Assembly (NCBI GenBank): GCA_003558175.1
Contig: PWMO01000054.1
Location: 1 to 15,337, forward strand
DNA length: 15,337 nt
Reading direction: 5' to 3'
From: Spirochaetaceae bacterium
GTDB taxonomy: Bacteria; Spirochaetota; Spirochaetia; DSM-27196; PWMO01
The first letter of the stretch is position 1. The number at the start of each line of letters is the position of its first letter. The notes under the pieces were generated by a model. That model worked only from the letters and a program-made list of their open reading frames with translations, was not told where the DNA came from and did not search any database. A program made the position numbers and the translations under genes. Shown here in pieces: positions 5,697-13,143 of the stretch.

Positions 5697-6686
5697 GTGG
5701 ACTGGAGCGAAGGAATTGACCGCACACGTGATGTACCGGTCTACCGGCAGGTGATTGAGCGGGTCACGCGTCTGGCTCGCAGCGGCGCGGTAGCAGCAGG
5801 AGAACGGTTGCCGACCGAGCGTGAGCTGGCCGATCAACTCGGGGTTGCGCGGGGCACCATCACCCGCGCCTACGAAGAATTGTCGCGTGAAGGCATTCTG
5901 GAAGTGGTGCGCGGCAGCGGCACCTACATCGCGCAGAGCGCCGGCGCGTCCACCGCAGGACGCAAAGAACGCGCGATGGACCTCATCGACGAAATGATCC
6001 ACGGCATGCTCGAGCTGGAGTTTTCGCTGGAAGAGATTCGCACCTACGTCCAGGTCAAGATTCTGGAGCGCGAACAGCAGCTGCGCGAGTTCAACCTTGC
6101 CGGGATCGACTGCAATCCAGAGGCAATGACCATCTACGAGAATCAGCTGCTCTACGTTTCCCGTTCCTGGATGCACAAGATTCTGCTTTCTGAACTGAAG
6201 CAGCACCCTGCCCCGGAGACGCTGCTGCGCGGTTTCGATCTCATCCTCACTACCTCGACCCACTACCGCGAGGTGCTCGATCTGGCGCCCGGACTCAAAG
6301 AAAAGATCTTCCAGGCGGCGGTCTCAACCAGTCCGGAGACCATTGCCTCGCTGGCGTCGCTGGGGCACAAGAGCCGCATCGCTCTGCTGACCGTGAGCCC
6401 GCGATTTGCGGAAGTCATCGAGCAGAAACTGGGCCAGCTGCAACTCTCGTCCAATATCGTTCGCCGCGCCCTGATTGGTGATGAACCGGATCTGATCGAG
6501 TTCCTGGCCGATGTCGACCTGGTGATAATTCCTCCGGGAGTTGCGCTGGACCACTTGCCCGGCTATCGCGCCGCTCTCCCCCGCTTCAAGGAGGCGGGCG
6601 GCTGGTTGCTGGAGTTCACCCATCAGATTGAACGGGGCTCGCTCATCTACCTGGAAGAGCGAATATCGGCCCTGCTCACCCAATGA
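5697..6686 (+). CDS. GntR-family transcriptional regulator of the glutamate-fermentation operon
   Basis: A 329-residue DNA-binding protein. Residues about 13-80 are a classic GntR winged helix: VPVYRQVIERV, GERLPTERELADQLGVARG (recognition helix region), TITRAYEELSREGILEVVRG and the wing GSGTYI. A long linker helix follows (MDLIDEMIHGMLELEFSLEEI). The remaining roughly 230 residues have alternating beta/alpha segments (RIALLTVSPRFAEVIEQKL, DVDLVIIPPGVALDHLPGY) that look like a Rossmann- or periplasmic-binding-type effector domain rather than an FCD, UTRA or aminotransferase domain; the ligand is unknown. Start GTG 5697 is set by its ribosome-binding site. It is the first gene of the operon, 9 bases before glmS, with repeats at its own promoter, so autoregulation and control of glutamate fermentation are likely. 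Control of the divergent rnf operon is possible. Confidence 0.88.
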   Translation: MDWSEGIDRTRDVPVYRQVIERVTRLARSGAVAAGERLPTERELADQLGVARGTITRAYEELSREGILEVVRGSGTYIAQSAGASTAGRKERAMDLIDEMIHGMLELEFSLEEIRTYVQVKILEREQQLREFNLAGIDCNPEAMTIYENQLLYVSRSWMHKILLSELKQHPAPETLLRGFDLILTTSTHYREVLDLAPGLKEKIFQAAVSTSPETIASLASLGHKSRIALLTVSPRFAEVIEQKLGQLQLSSNIVRRALIGDEPDLIEFLADVDLVIIPPGVALDHLPGYRAALPRFKEAGGWLLEFTHQIERGSLIYLEERISALLTQ

Positions 6687-6695
6687 GGCAGCAGA

Positions 6696-7124
6696 ATGAG
6701 ACCGTGCGTGATCGTACTGGGCGTGATTGGGAGTGATTGCCACGCGGTCGGCAACAAGATCCTGGAGGCGTTCTTCAGCGACCGCGGCTTCACTGTTGTC
6801 AACCTTGGCGTCATGGTGAGCCAGGACGAGTTCATCGATGCCGCCATCGAAACCGGCGCAAGCGCCGTGCTTGTCTCTTCGCTCTACGGTCACGGCGAGA
6901 TAGACTGTGCCGGATTCCGCGACCGCTGCATTGAGCGCGGCATTGGCGACATCGTGCTCTACGTGGGAGGCAACCTCGTAATCGGAAAGCGCGAGCCGGC
7001 GGAGATTCAGCAGCTGTACCACTCGATGGGCTTTGACCGGGTTTTCGGCCCTGACGCCGATCTGGACAGTGTGGCCGAGTTCCTCGCAGCCGACTGCGCA
7101 GCGAAGGCGGTGCCGGCCCGATGA
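6696..7124 (+). CDS. glmS: Glutamate mutase (methylaspartate mutase) sigma subunit, B12-binding
   Basis: A 142-residue cobalamin-binding component of adenosylcobalamin-dependent glutamate mutase (EC 5.4.99.1), which interconverts L-glutamate and (2S,3S)-3-methylaspartate. The base-off/His-on motif D14-x-H16-x2-G19 is present in GVIGSDCHAVGNKIL, followed by FTVVNLGVMVSQDEFI, the SSLYGHGE block (residues 61-68, family SxL) and YVGGNLVIGK (89-98, family GG). Length and order match GlmS of clostridia. The start ATG has GAGG 7 bases upstream, overlapping the gntR stop codon. The last four bases overlap glmL (ATGA). It forms the active heterotetramer with GlmE, encoded two genes downstream. Confidence 0.97.
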   Translation: MRPCVIVLGVIGSDCHAVGNKILEAFFSDRGFTVVNLGVMVSQDEFIDAAIETGASAVLVSSLYGHGEIDCAGFRDRCIERGIGDIVLYVGGNLVIGKREPAEIQQLYHSMGFDRVFGPDADLDSVAEFLAADCAAKAVPAR

Positions 7125-8674
7125 ACAATTCCAGCGGAGGACGCGGCGGCCACTACAGCGACCGCGGCCACTACAACGATCGCGGCAACGACCGCAACGG
7201 CCACAACGGCACTGCGGAGGTGATCGCGGTTGACGTCGGGTCCACCTGGACCAAGGCGGGGCACTTTGTGCTGCGTGACGGACGTCTCTCCCTGGTGCGC
7301 CGTGCAAGCACGCCCACAACGGTCGAACACCTGCCCACCGGAGTATTGGAGCTGGTCCGGATCCTGCGCACCGCGGACAACCGCGTCCCCGCCGCTGCCG
7401 CGAACCGGGGTTCCACCGCCGTGCCGGGCCGCAGCGCTGAAGCTCCGGCAGGCGGCGCCTGTCCCGTAGTCTGTTCTTCATCCGCCAAGGGCGGTCTCTC
7501 GGTTGTGGCCGTCGGAATAGTGCCGGAGCTCACCCTCGCCATGGCGCGTCGGACCGCCCTTTCCGCTGGAGCCAGAATCAGCCGCGTTTTCTCGTACGAA
7601 CTGACCGAAGACGACGTGCGCACCATCGACCAGATCAATCCCGACATCATCCTCTTAACCGGCGGCACCGACGGCGGAAACCGCCAGTACGTCGAACACA
7701 ACAGCGCGCTGCTCGCCCGTCTCAGCGCGCGACCGCACATAGTGTACGCGGGCAACCGCGCCATGACCGACCGCGTGCGCGAGCGCCTGACGGCCTTCCC
7801 ACTCGCCATCGCTGAGAACATTCTGCCGGAGCTCGACGCCCCCAACCCCGAGCCGGCCCGCGCCGCGATCCGCGAGATCTTCATCCGCTCGATTACCAGC
7901 GGCAAAGGCCTCGACGATCTGCGGCAGCTCACCGCCGAGCCCGTCGAACCTACCCCACTGGTGGTCTACGAGTTTGTTGGCGCGCTGTCACGTCTCGAAT
8001 CCGAGTGGGGCGGTATCTGTGTTGTGGACCTGGGCGGCGCAACGACCGACGTCTACACCGCCGGCGCGCAGCTGCAGGCCGACGGACAGCGCGTGGTGCA
8101 GAAGGGGCCTCCGCCACCGGACGTGCTGCGTACCGTAGAGGGTGACCTTGGGATGCGGGTCAGCGCTCCGGCGGCGGTTGAGTCGCGCCGGGAGTTTCTC
8201 TCCGGCCCGCACTCGCCCGCCGGGATATCCAGGTGTGCCGCCGGGATGTCCGACTACGCCGCCGAGCTTCGAGCGCGACCCGCCCACCTGCCGCAGAGCG
8301 ATGCAGAACATGCTCGCGACCGCCTGCTGGCAGCTGCCTGCGTTACCGGTGCGCTCGAGCGGCACGCCGGTCGGCAGCGCGAAGTATACACCCCGCAAGG
8401 GCCGGTCTGGGTCCAGACCGGAAGCGACCTGCGCGAACTGCGCACGTTCGTGGGCTCCGGTGGATTCCTCGCAGCCGAAGAACCGGACGCGCTGACGCCG
8501 CTTTTCCGTTGTGCCAGCCTCGACGAGCGTGGCCGCACAATCCTGCTTCCTGATCGGTGGCGCTGGCTACGCGACCGCGACAACTTGCTTCCACTTCTTG
8601 CCAACGCCGCGCGCCGCTTCCAACGGGCCGCGTGTCTGGCAGCCGCAGACCACTGGAAAGGGGGAACACCATGA
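7121..8674 (+). CDS. glmL: GlmL/MutL, glutamate mutase-associated ATPase, with extra low-complexity segments
   Basis: A 517-residue ASKHA-fold (actin/Hsp70-like) protein of the MutL/GlmL family that lies between the two mutase subunit genes in glutamate-fermenting bacteria and is thought to protect or reactivate the B12 enzyme. Visible motifs: VDVGSTWTKAG (phosphate 1, residues 38-47), STPTTVEHLPTG, CSSSAKGGLSVVAVG, ILLTGGTDGGN (177-187), IVYAGN, VVDLGGATTDVY (phosphate 2, 301-312) and LRTVEGDLGMR (336-346). The family is usually about 460 residues. Extra are residues 1-31, a Gly/His/Asp/Arg/Asn-rich tail containing GHYSDR/GHYNDR repeats, and about 85-114, an Ala/Pro/Gly/Arg-rich insert before the CSSS motif. 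The start overlaps glmS as ATGA; its Shine-Dalgarno is weak, and an in-frame GTG at 7220 has none. Confidence 0.93.
   Translation: MNNSSGGRGGHYSDRGHYNDRGNDRNGHNGTAEVIAVDVGSTWTKAGHFVLRDGRLSLVRRASTPTTVEHLPTGVLELVRILRTADNRVPAAAANRGSTAVPGRSAEAPAGGACPVVCSSSAKGGLSVVAVGIVPELTLAMARRTALSAGARISRVFSYELTEDDVRTIDQINPDIILLTGGTDGGNRQYVEHNSALLARLSARPHIVYAGNRAMTDRVRERLTAFPLAIAENILPELDAPNPEPARAAIREIFIRSITSGKGLDDLRQLTAEPVEPTPLVVYEFVGALSRLESEWGGICVVDLGGATTDVYTAGAQLQADGQRVVQKGPPPPDVLRTVEGDLGMRVSAPAAVESRREFLSGPHSPAGISRCAAGMSDYAAELRARPAHLPQSDAEHARDRLLAAACVTGALERHAGRQREVYTPQGPVWVQTGSDLRELRTFVGSGGFLAAEEPDALTPLFRCASLDERGRTILLPDRWRWLRDRDNLLPLLANAARRFQRAACLAAADHWKGGTP
7148..7195 (+). repeat. Imperfect 18-bp coding tandem repeat at the start of glmL
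   Basis: Units 7148-7165 and 7166-7183 differ at two bases (GGCCACTACAGCGACCGC and GGCCACTACAACGATCGC) and encode GHYSDR and GHYNDR; a shortened third unit, 7184-7195, encodes GNDR. Period is a multiple of three, so copy-number change would keep the frame. It explains the N-terminal extension of GlmL. Confidence 0.8.
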
Positions 8675-10116
8675 TCTTCCACGATGCGCCAATTTCGCAG
8701 GCTGAACTCAGCGAACAGCAGCTCGAAGTCCGCAGCAGCTGGCCGACCGGAGCAGAAGTCAACTTTGACGAGTCGGTGCAGTTCCATCGTGAGCTGGACT
8801 CTTCGCTGAACATGGCTGCAGCGCTCACCGCCGCCGATGCTCAGGGTGCGGTGCTGGTGCAGCCGCGAGCCGGTGTTGCGCTCTTGTCGGAGCACATCCG
8901 GCTGCTGACCTACCTTCAGGATCACTGCGATCTGCTCCCCACCACCATCGACGCCTACACGCGCCAGAACCGCTACCAGGAAGCCGAAAAGGGCATCGCC
9001 CGTTCAGAAGAGTCCGGCCACAGCCTGCTGAACGGGTTTCCCGCGGTGAACCACGGTGTGGCCGCCTGCCGCTCGGTGGTAGAAGCGCTCAGCAAGCCGG
9101 TGCAGATCCGTCACGGGACGCCCGACGCGCGGCTGCTCGCCGAGATTACACTCGCCGCCGGGTTCACGTCGTTCGAAGGCGGAGGCATCTCCTACAACAT
9201 CCCGTACACCAAGGATGTTCCGCTGCAGCGGTCGCTGCGCAACTGGCAGTACGTCGATCGCCTGGTGGGGCTCTATGAAGCAGCGGGCGTTCGGATCAAC
9301 CGCGAGCCGTTTGGCCCGCTTTCGGGCACACTCGTGCCGCCGTGCATCAGCCACGCCGTGGCGGTCATCGAGGGGTTGCTGGCCCTGCAGCAGGGAGTGC
9401 GATCGATCACCCTCGGCTACGGGCAGGCCGGAAGCTACGTACAGGACGTAGCGGCGATGCACGCACTGCGGGAGCTCGGCCACGAGTACTTCACCGAGGC
9501 AGGCTTCACCGACTACGAACTCACCACGGTGTTCCACCAGTGGATGGGCGGCTTCCCGGAGAGCGAGGCGCGCGCCTTTGGCGTGATCGCGTGGGGAGCG
9601 GCCGTGGCGGCGATGGGTCGCGCAACCAAGGTGATCGTCAAGACACCGCACGAAGCGATGGGCATCCCCACCATGGAAGCAAATCGCCAGGGGCTCGAGG
9701 CCACCCGCCAGGTGATCAACATGCTGTCCGACCAGCCGCCGTTGGACGCCCCGGAAGTACAGGCTGAGGCCGATCGCATCAAAAGCGAGGTACGCGCCGT
9801 CATGACCCGTGTTGCCGAGCTGGGTTCCGGCTCCCTGCTGGACGGAACGGTACGCGCCTTCGAGGCGGGCGTGATTGACGTCCCCTTCGCGCCGAGCAGA
9901 CACAACCGCGGCAAGTTGCTGCCGGTCCGAGACCTCAACGGCGCGGTGCGTATCTACGAACCGGGAAACGTCCCGGTGCCGCCTGAGGTGATGGAGTATC
10001 ATCGCGCCTGCATCGCCGAGCGGGCGAAGCACGAAGACCGCCCTCCCTGCTTCCAGATGGTTATCGACGACATCTACGCGGTGAGCAAGGGCAACCTGGT
10101 AGGGAGACCAAAATGA
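8671..10116 (+). CDS. glmE: Glutamate mutase (methylaspartate mutase) epsilon subunit
   Basis: A 481-residue catalytic TIM-barrel subunit of glutamate mutase; the clostridial enzyme has about 483 residues. Residues that bind substrate in the Clostridium cochlearium structure can be matched: Arg66 in VQPRAGVALL, an Arg in TRQNRYQEAEKG (98 or 101), Arg147 in QIRHGTPDAR, and Glu169, Tyr175 and Tyr179 in SFEGGGISYNIPYTK. Other family blocks are EPFGPLSGTLVPPCISHAV, ITLGYGQAGSYVQD, VFHQWMGGFPE and KTPHEAMGIPTMEANRQG. The reading frame extends back to 8557 inside glmL, but the start is ATG 8671, which overlaps the glmL stop (ATGA) and follows a GGGGGAA ribosome-binding site. It needs adenosylcobalamin carried by GlmS and acts in the cytoplasm. 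Confidence 0.97.
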   Translation: MIFHDAPISQAELSEQQLEVRSSWPTGAEVNFDESVQFHRELDSSLNMAAALTAADAQGAVLVQPRAGVALLSEHIRLLTYLQDHCDLLPTTIDAYTRQNRYQEAEKGIARSEESGHSLLNGFPAVNHGVAACRSVVEALSKPVQIRHGTPDARLLAEITLAAGFTSFEGGGISYNIPYTKDVPLQRSLRNWQYVDRLVGLYEAAGVRINREPFGPLSGTLVPPCISHAVAVIEGLLALQQGVRSITLGYGQAGSYVQDVAAMHALRELGHEYFTEAGFTDYELTTVFHQWMGGFPESEARAFGVIAWGAAVAAMGRATKVIVKTPHEAMGIPTMEANRQGLEATRQVINMLSDQPPLDAPEVQAEADRIKSEVRAVMTRVAELGSGSLLDGTVRAFEAGVIDVPFAPSRHNRGKLLPVRDLNGAVRIYEPGNVPVPPEVMEYHRACIAERAKHEDRPPCFQMVIDDIYAVSKGNLVGRPK

Positions 10117-11354
10117 CCATCCAACGGGTCTGTTACAGCGCCGGATACGCCGGCTTCTTCTTTGACGATCAGCGCGCCATCAAAGTGGGAGCGGAACAGG
10201 ACGGATTTGTCTACCGCGGCGACCCGCTGACCCCCGGGTTCACCGCGATCAGACAGGCCGGGCGGGCGATCTCGATTCTGCTGCTGCTGGAGAACGGGTG
10301 CACCGCGATTGGCGATTGCGCCGCGGTGCAGTACTCCGGCGCCGGAGGGCGCGACCCGCTCTTCCTCCCCGAGCAGTATATTCCGTTTCTCGAAGCCCAC
10401 CTCACGCCGCTGCTTGTGGGCCGGTCGGTAGACGAGTTTTTGCCCAACGCACGATTCTTCGACAACCTGCAGGTTGAAGGCCGGCGCATCCACACCGCGC
10501 TGCGCTACGGCCTCACCCAGGCGCTGCTGCACGCAACCGCCCTCGCCGCGAACCGGACCATGACCGAGGTGGTCTGCCGCGAGTTCGATCTGCCGCTGGT
10601 GCTCGAGCCGGTGCCGCTGTTCGCGCAGACCGGCGACGACCGCTACACCGGGGTCGACAAGATGATTCTGAAGCAGGCGGACGTGCTGCCTCACGGGCTG
10701 ATAAACTCCGTAGATACCAAGCTGGGGCACTCCGGTGAGAAACTGCGCGAATACATCCGCTGGCTGGTGCGCCGGGTGGCGCAGTTGCGCCTCGACCCCG
10801 ACTACCTGCCGGACCTGCATATCGATGTCTACGGCACGCTCGGCATGATCTTCAACGATCGTCTTGACCGCGTGACTGACTTCCTGGCAAAGCTGGCCGA
10901 GGACGCCACCCCACACCGGCTCTGGATCGAGGGGCCGGTTGACGCCGGCGGCAAAGAAGCCCAGATTGCCGCGCTGGGCGAGATAACCGCCGGGCTCACC
11001 CGGCTTGGAAGTCCGCTCAGAGTGGTGGCCGACGAATGGTGCAACACGCTCGCCGACATCATCGAGTTTGCCGATGCACGCTGCTGCCACATGATACAGA
11101 TCAAAACACCTGACCTTGGCGGCGTGCACACCATCGTTGAGGCAATTCGCTACTGCAGCGACCGAGGCGTGGAGGCGTACCAGGGCGGCACCTGCAACGA
11201 AACCGATGTCAGCGCCCGCGCCTGCGTGCACCTCGCGCTCGCGGCGCGGCCGATGCGCATGCTGGTGAAACCGGGTATGGGTTACGATGAAGGCATGGTG
11301 GTGGTGTACAATGAGATGATGCGAACGCTGACGCTGCTGGAGGCACGCGCATGA
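10113..11354 (+). CDS. mal: Methylaspartate ammonia-lyase (3-methylaspartase)
   Basis: A 413-residue enolase-superfamily enzyme (EC 4.3.1.2) that converts (2S,3S)-3-methylaspartate to mesaconate and ammonia. It has the same length as the Clostridium tetanomorphum enzyme, and the known catalytic residues fall at the same numbers: His194 (LPHGLINSVDTKLGHSG), Mg2+ ligands Asp238 (LHIDVYG), Glu273 (LWIEGPVD) and Asp307 (VADEWCNT), general base Lys331 (QIKTPDLGG), and Thr360/Cys361 (YQGGTCNETD) at the substrate carboxylate. It begins in an ATGA overlap with glmE, with AGGGAG 6 bases upstream, and ends in another with the next gene. It directly follows the mutase in the pathway, and gene order equals reaction order. 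No odd features. Confidence 0.97.
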   Translation: MTIQRVCYSAGYAGFFFDDQRAIKVGAEQDGFVYRGDPLTPGFTAIRQAGRAISILLLLENGCTAIGDCAAVQYSGAGGRDPLFLPEQYIPFLEAHLTPLLVGRSVDEFLPNARFFDNLQVEGRRIHTALRYGLTQALLHATALAANRTMTEVVCREFDLPLVLEPVPLFAQTGDDRYTGVDKMILKQADVLPHGLINSVDTKLGHSGEKLREYIRWLVRRVAQLRLDPDYLPDLHIDVYGTLGMIFNDRLDRVTDFLAKLAEDATPHRLWIEGPVDAGGKEAQIAALGEITAGLTRLGSPLRVVADEWCNTLADIIEFADARCCHMIQIKTPDLGGVHTIVEAIRYCSDRGVEAYQGGTCNETDVSARACVHLALAARPMRMLVKPGMGYDEGMVVVYNEMMRTLTLLEARA

Positions 11355-12736
11355 AACGCTGTACGATCTTAAGCCCAACCGCGATCCTGGGCTACGGCTT
11401 CCCGGAATCGTCTTTCAACGCCGGCATGGCAATGCAACCGGACCTGATCGCCGTGGACGCCGGCTCCACCGACCCGGGCCCCTACTATCTCGGCAGCGGA
11501 AAGTCGTTTACCGATCGCAGCGGAGTCAAACGCGACCTGCGCCTAATGCTGACCGCCGCGATTCCACGCCGCATTCCGGTGGTCATCGGCAGCGCCGGCG
11601 GCTGCGGTGCGCTGCCCCACCTGCAATGGACGAGAGAGATCATCGAAGAGATCGCCACCGAAGAGGGCTTGCGCTTCAGTATGGCGGTGATTGCCAGTGA
11701 TCTGCCGCACGAGTTGGTGCTGGAAAAGCTGGCGGCGGGCCGGGTGACTCCGCTTGATCACGAAGGGCAGTTGAACGAAGCGACCGTGCGCGAGACGCCT
11801 CATATCGTGGGACAGATCGGAGTGGACCCGATACTGCGCGCACTGGATAGCGGCGCCGAAGTGGTGCTTGCAGGTCGCGCGTACGACCCGTCCGTCTTTG
11901 CCGCGCTGCCGATACGCCACGGCTTTGACCGCGGGCTTGCGCTTCACCTGGGGAAGATCCTTGAGTGCGCCGCCATCGCCGCCACTCCCGGCTCCGGCTC
12001 GGACAGCGTGATAGGCATCCTGCATGAAGACCGCTTCGAGCTCGTTCCACTCAGCGAAGAGCGCGCCTTTACCCGAGAATCCACCGCTGCGCACTCGCTC
12101 TACGAGAAGTCAGATCCATACCATCTGCCCGGCCCCGGGGGAACGCTCGACCTGACCGGCTGCAGCTTCACCGAGATCGAAGGCGGCCGCGTAGAGGTGC
12201 GCGGCACCCGCTACCTGCCGTCGCCGCGGCCCACCATCAAGGTCGAGGGGGCGCGCCGCGTGGGGTACCGCACCATCTGTGTTGCAGGCATCAGCGACCC
12301 GATCATGATCGCCGGACTCGACGATACCATCGCCGCCGTACACCAGCGCGCCGCGATGGTTCTGCAGCGTGAGCAGATCGACGGCCGGGTGGATATCCGA
12401 GTTTACGGGCGCGACGGCGTTATGGGCGAGTGGGAACCAAACCGTGCCTGCCCGGCACACGAGGTGGGGGTCCTGATCGACGCAATAGCCGAGACCCAGG
12501 AGGCGGCCAACAGCATCTGCTCGCTGACGCGCTCCACCCTGCTGCACTACGGGTACCCGGGGCGCATTTCAACGGCCGGCAACCTCGCCTTCCCCTTCTC
12601 GCCGTCGGACCTGCCTGGAGGACCGGTCTACGAGTTCTCGCTCTATCACCTGATCGACCTGGACGCCGATGAAGCCGCGGCGCTTTTCGCCGCGGAGCTG
12701 GTAACCGTCGGCCCGCATGCAGGAGGCCATTCATGA
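11351..12736 (+). CDS. AtuA/DUF1446-family protein of unknown function
   Basis: A 461-residue soluble protein of the family annotated 'acyclic terpene utilization AtuA' (DUF1446). Features seen: an N-terminal FNAGMAMQPDLIAVDAGSTD segment (Asp36-x-GST), DPGPYYLGSG, a glycine-rich VVIGSAGGCGALPHL loop (about 78-91), SGAEVVLAGRAYDPSVFAALP (about 167-187), and C-terminal TAGNLAFPFSPSDLP. No classical cofactor motif is obvious. The biochemical activity of the family is not established as far as I know; the terpene name comes from one Pseudomonas cluster, and nothing else here points to terpenes. It is fused by ATGA overlaps to mal upstream and the DUF4387 gene downstream, a pair that often occurs together. 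Context suggests a role on mesaconate, citramalate or a related branched C5 acid, or upkeep of the pathway; this is inference. Confidence 0.85.
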   Translation: MKRCTILSPTAILGYGFPESSFNAGMAMQPDLIAVDAGSTDPGPYYLGSGKSFTDRSGVKRDLRLMLTAAIPRRIPVVIGSAGGCGALPHLQWTREIIEEIATEEGLRFSMAVIASDLPHELVLEKLAAGRVTPLDHEGQLNEATVRETPHIVGQIGVDPILRALDSGAEVVLAGRAYDPSVFAALPIRHGFDRGLALHLGKILECAAIAATPGSGSDSVIGILHEDRFELVPLSEERAFTRESTAAHSLYEKSDPYHLPGPGGTLDLTGCSFTEIEGGRVEVRGTRYLPSPRPTIKVEGARRVGYRTICVAGISDPIMIAGLDDTIAAVHQRAAMVLQREQIDGRVDIRVYGRDGVMGEWEPNRACPAHEVGVLIDAIAETQEAANSICSLTRSTLLHYGYPGRISTAGNLAFPFSPSDLPGGPVYEFSLYHLIDLDADEAAALFAAELVTVGPHAGGHS

Positions 12737-13143
12737 ACGGCAAACCAGAGGCCGGCGGCGCCGTCCGCCGCAAGCTGATCGACATGGCGCGAGTGATCCG
12801 CTCCAAGAACTCAGGCCCATTCACCCTGACGCTCGACATTATCTTTTCGTCGGCGGATGATTACCGTGCGCTGAAAGAGAGCGGACAGATGAGCCGCGGG
12901 TTGATTGCAGACGCCTACGGAATCGATGCCGATCGCATCAGCGACGTTATCTTCTTTGACCCGGCGTCGGCGGTCAAGATCGTTCTGCCGCGCATGGTTG
13001 CTTCGGGCGGACCAGGCGACCGCGACGTCTACGGCGCACAGCAGCACGCTCCGCTGCTCGGCCTCAGCTTTGCGTTGCCGTGGAACGCGGACGATGGGAC
13101 CGGACCGCCGGCACGAGGAGGTGAACCGTGCCCAACATCCTGA
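12733..13143 (+). CDS. DUF4387-family small protein
   Basis: A 136-residue protein. The family core spans about residues 13-118: KLIDMARVIRSKNSGPF, LTLDIIFSSADDYRALKESG, GIDADRISDVIFFDPASAVK, IVLPRMVASGGPGDRDVYG and AQQHAPLLGLSF. The family is normally around 100-110 residues; the last 18 residues (Gly/Pro-rich) are extra. The start ATG has AGGAGG 6 bases upstream and overlaps the AtuA-type gene (ATGA), so the two products are probably made in equal amounts and may be subunits of one enzyme. The conserved RSKN, FFDP and GDxDVYGAQQH blocks look like active-site material, but no activity is known to me. The 3' end overlaps the next gene by 16 bases. Confidence 0.85.
   Translation: MNGKPEAGGAVRRKLIDMARVIRSKNSGPFTLTLDIIFSSADDYRALKESGQMSRGLIADAYGIDADRISDVIFFDPASAVKIVLPRMVASGGPGDRDVYGAQQHAPLLGLSFALPWNADDGTGPPARGGEPCPTS
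13116..13124 (+). promoter_or_regulatory. Full-length anti-Shine-Dalgarno match for the P-loop gene
   Basis: AGGAGGTGA, a complete complement to the 16S rRNA tail, lies 3 bases before GTG 13128, inside the end of the DUF4387 gene. It confirms the non-ATG start and hints at strong internal initiation. Confidence 0.6.

Noticed and set aside
6324..7481. Long minus-strand open frame across the gntR/glmS/glmL junctions
   Set aside because: It spans three well-supported plus-strand genes and its product is Arg/Gln/His-rich with no recognisable domain, as expected of an antisense shadow.
8557..8670. Upstream extension of glmE
   Set aside because: The extra 38 codons overlap glmL out of frame; ATG 8671 has a good ribosome-binding site, an ATGA overlap and matches the family N-terminus.
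10074..11378. Long minus-strand open frame (over 400 codons) opposite mal
   Set aside because: It is a shadow of the GC-rich mal coding sequence; its translation has no family features and mal matches methylaspartate ammonia-lyase residue by residue.
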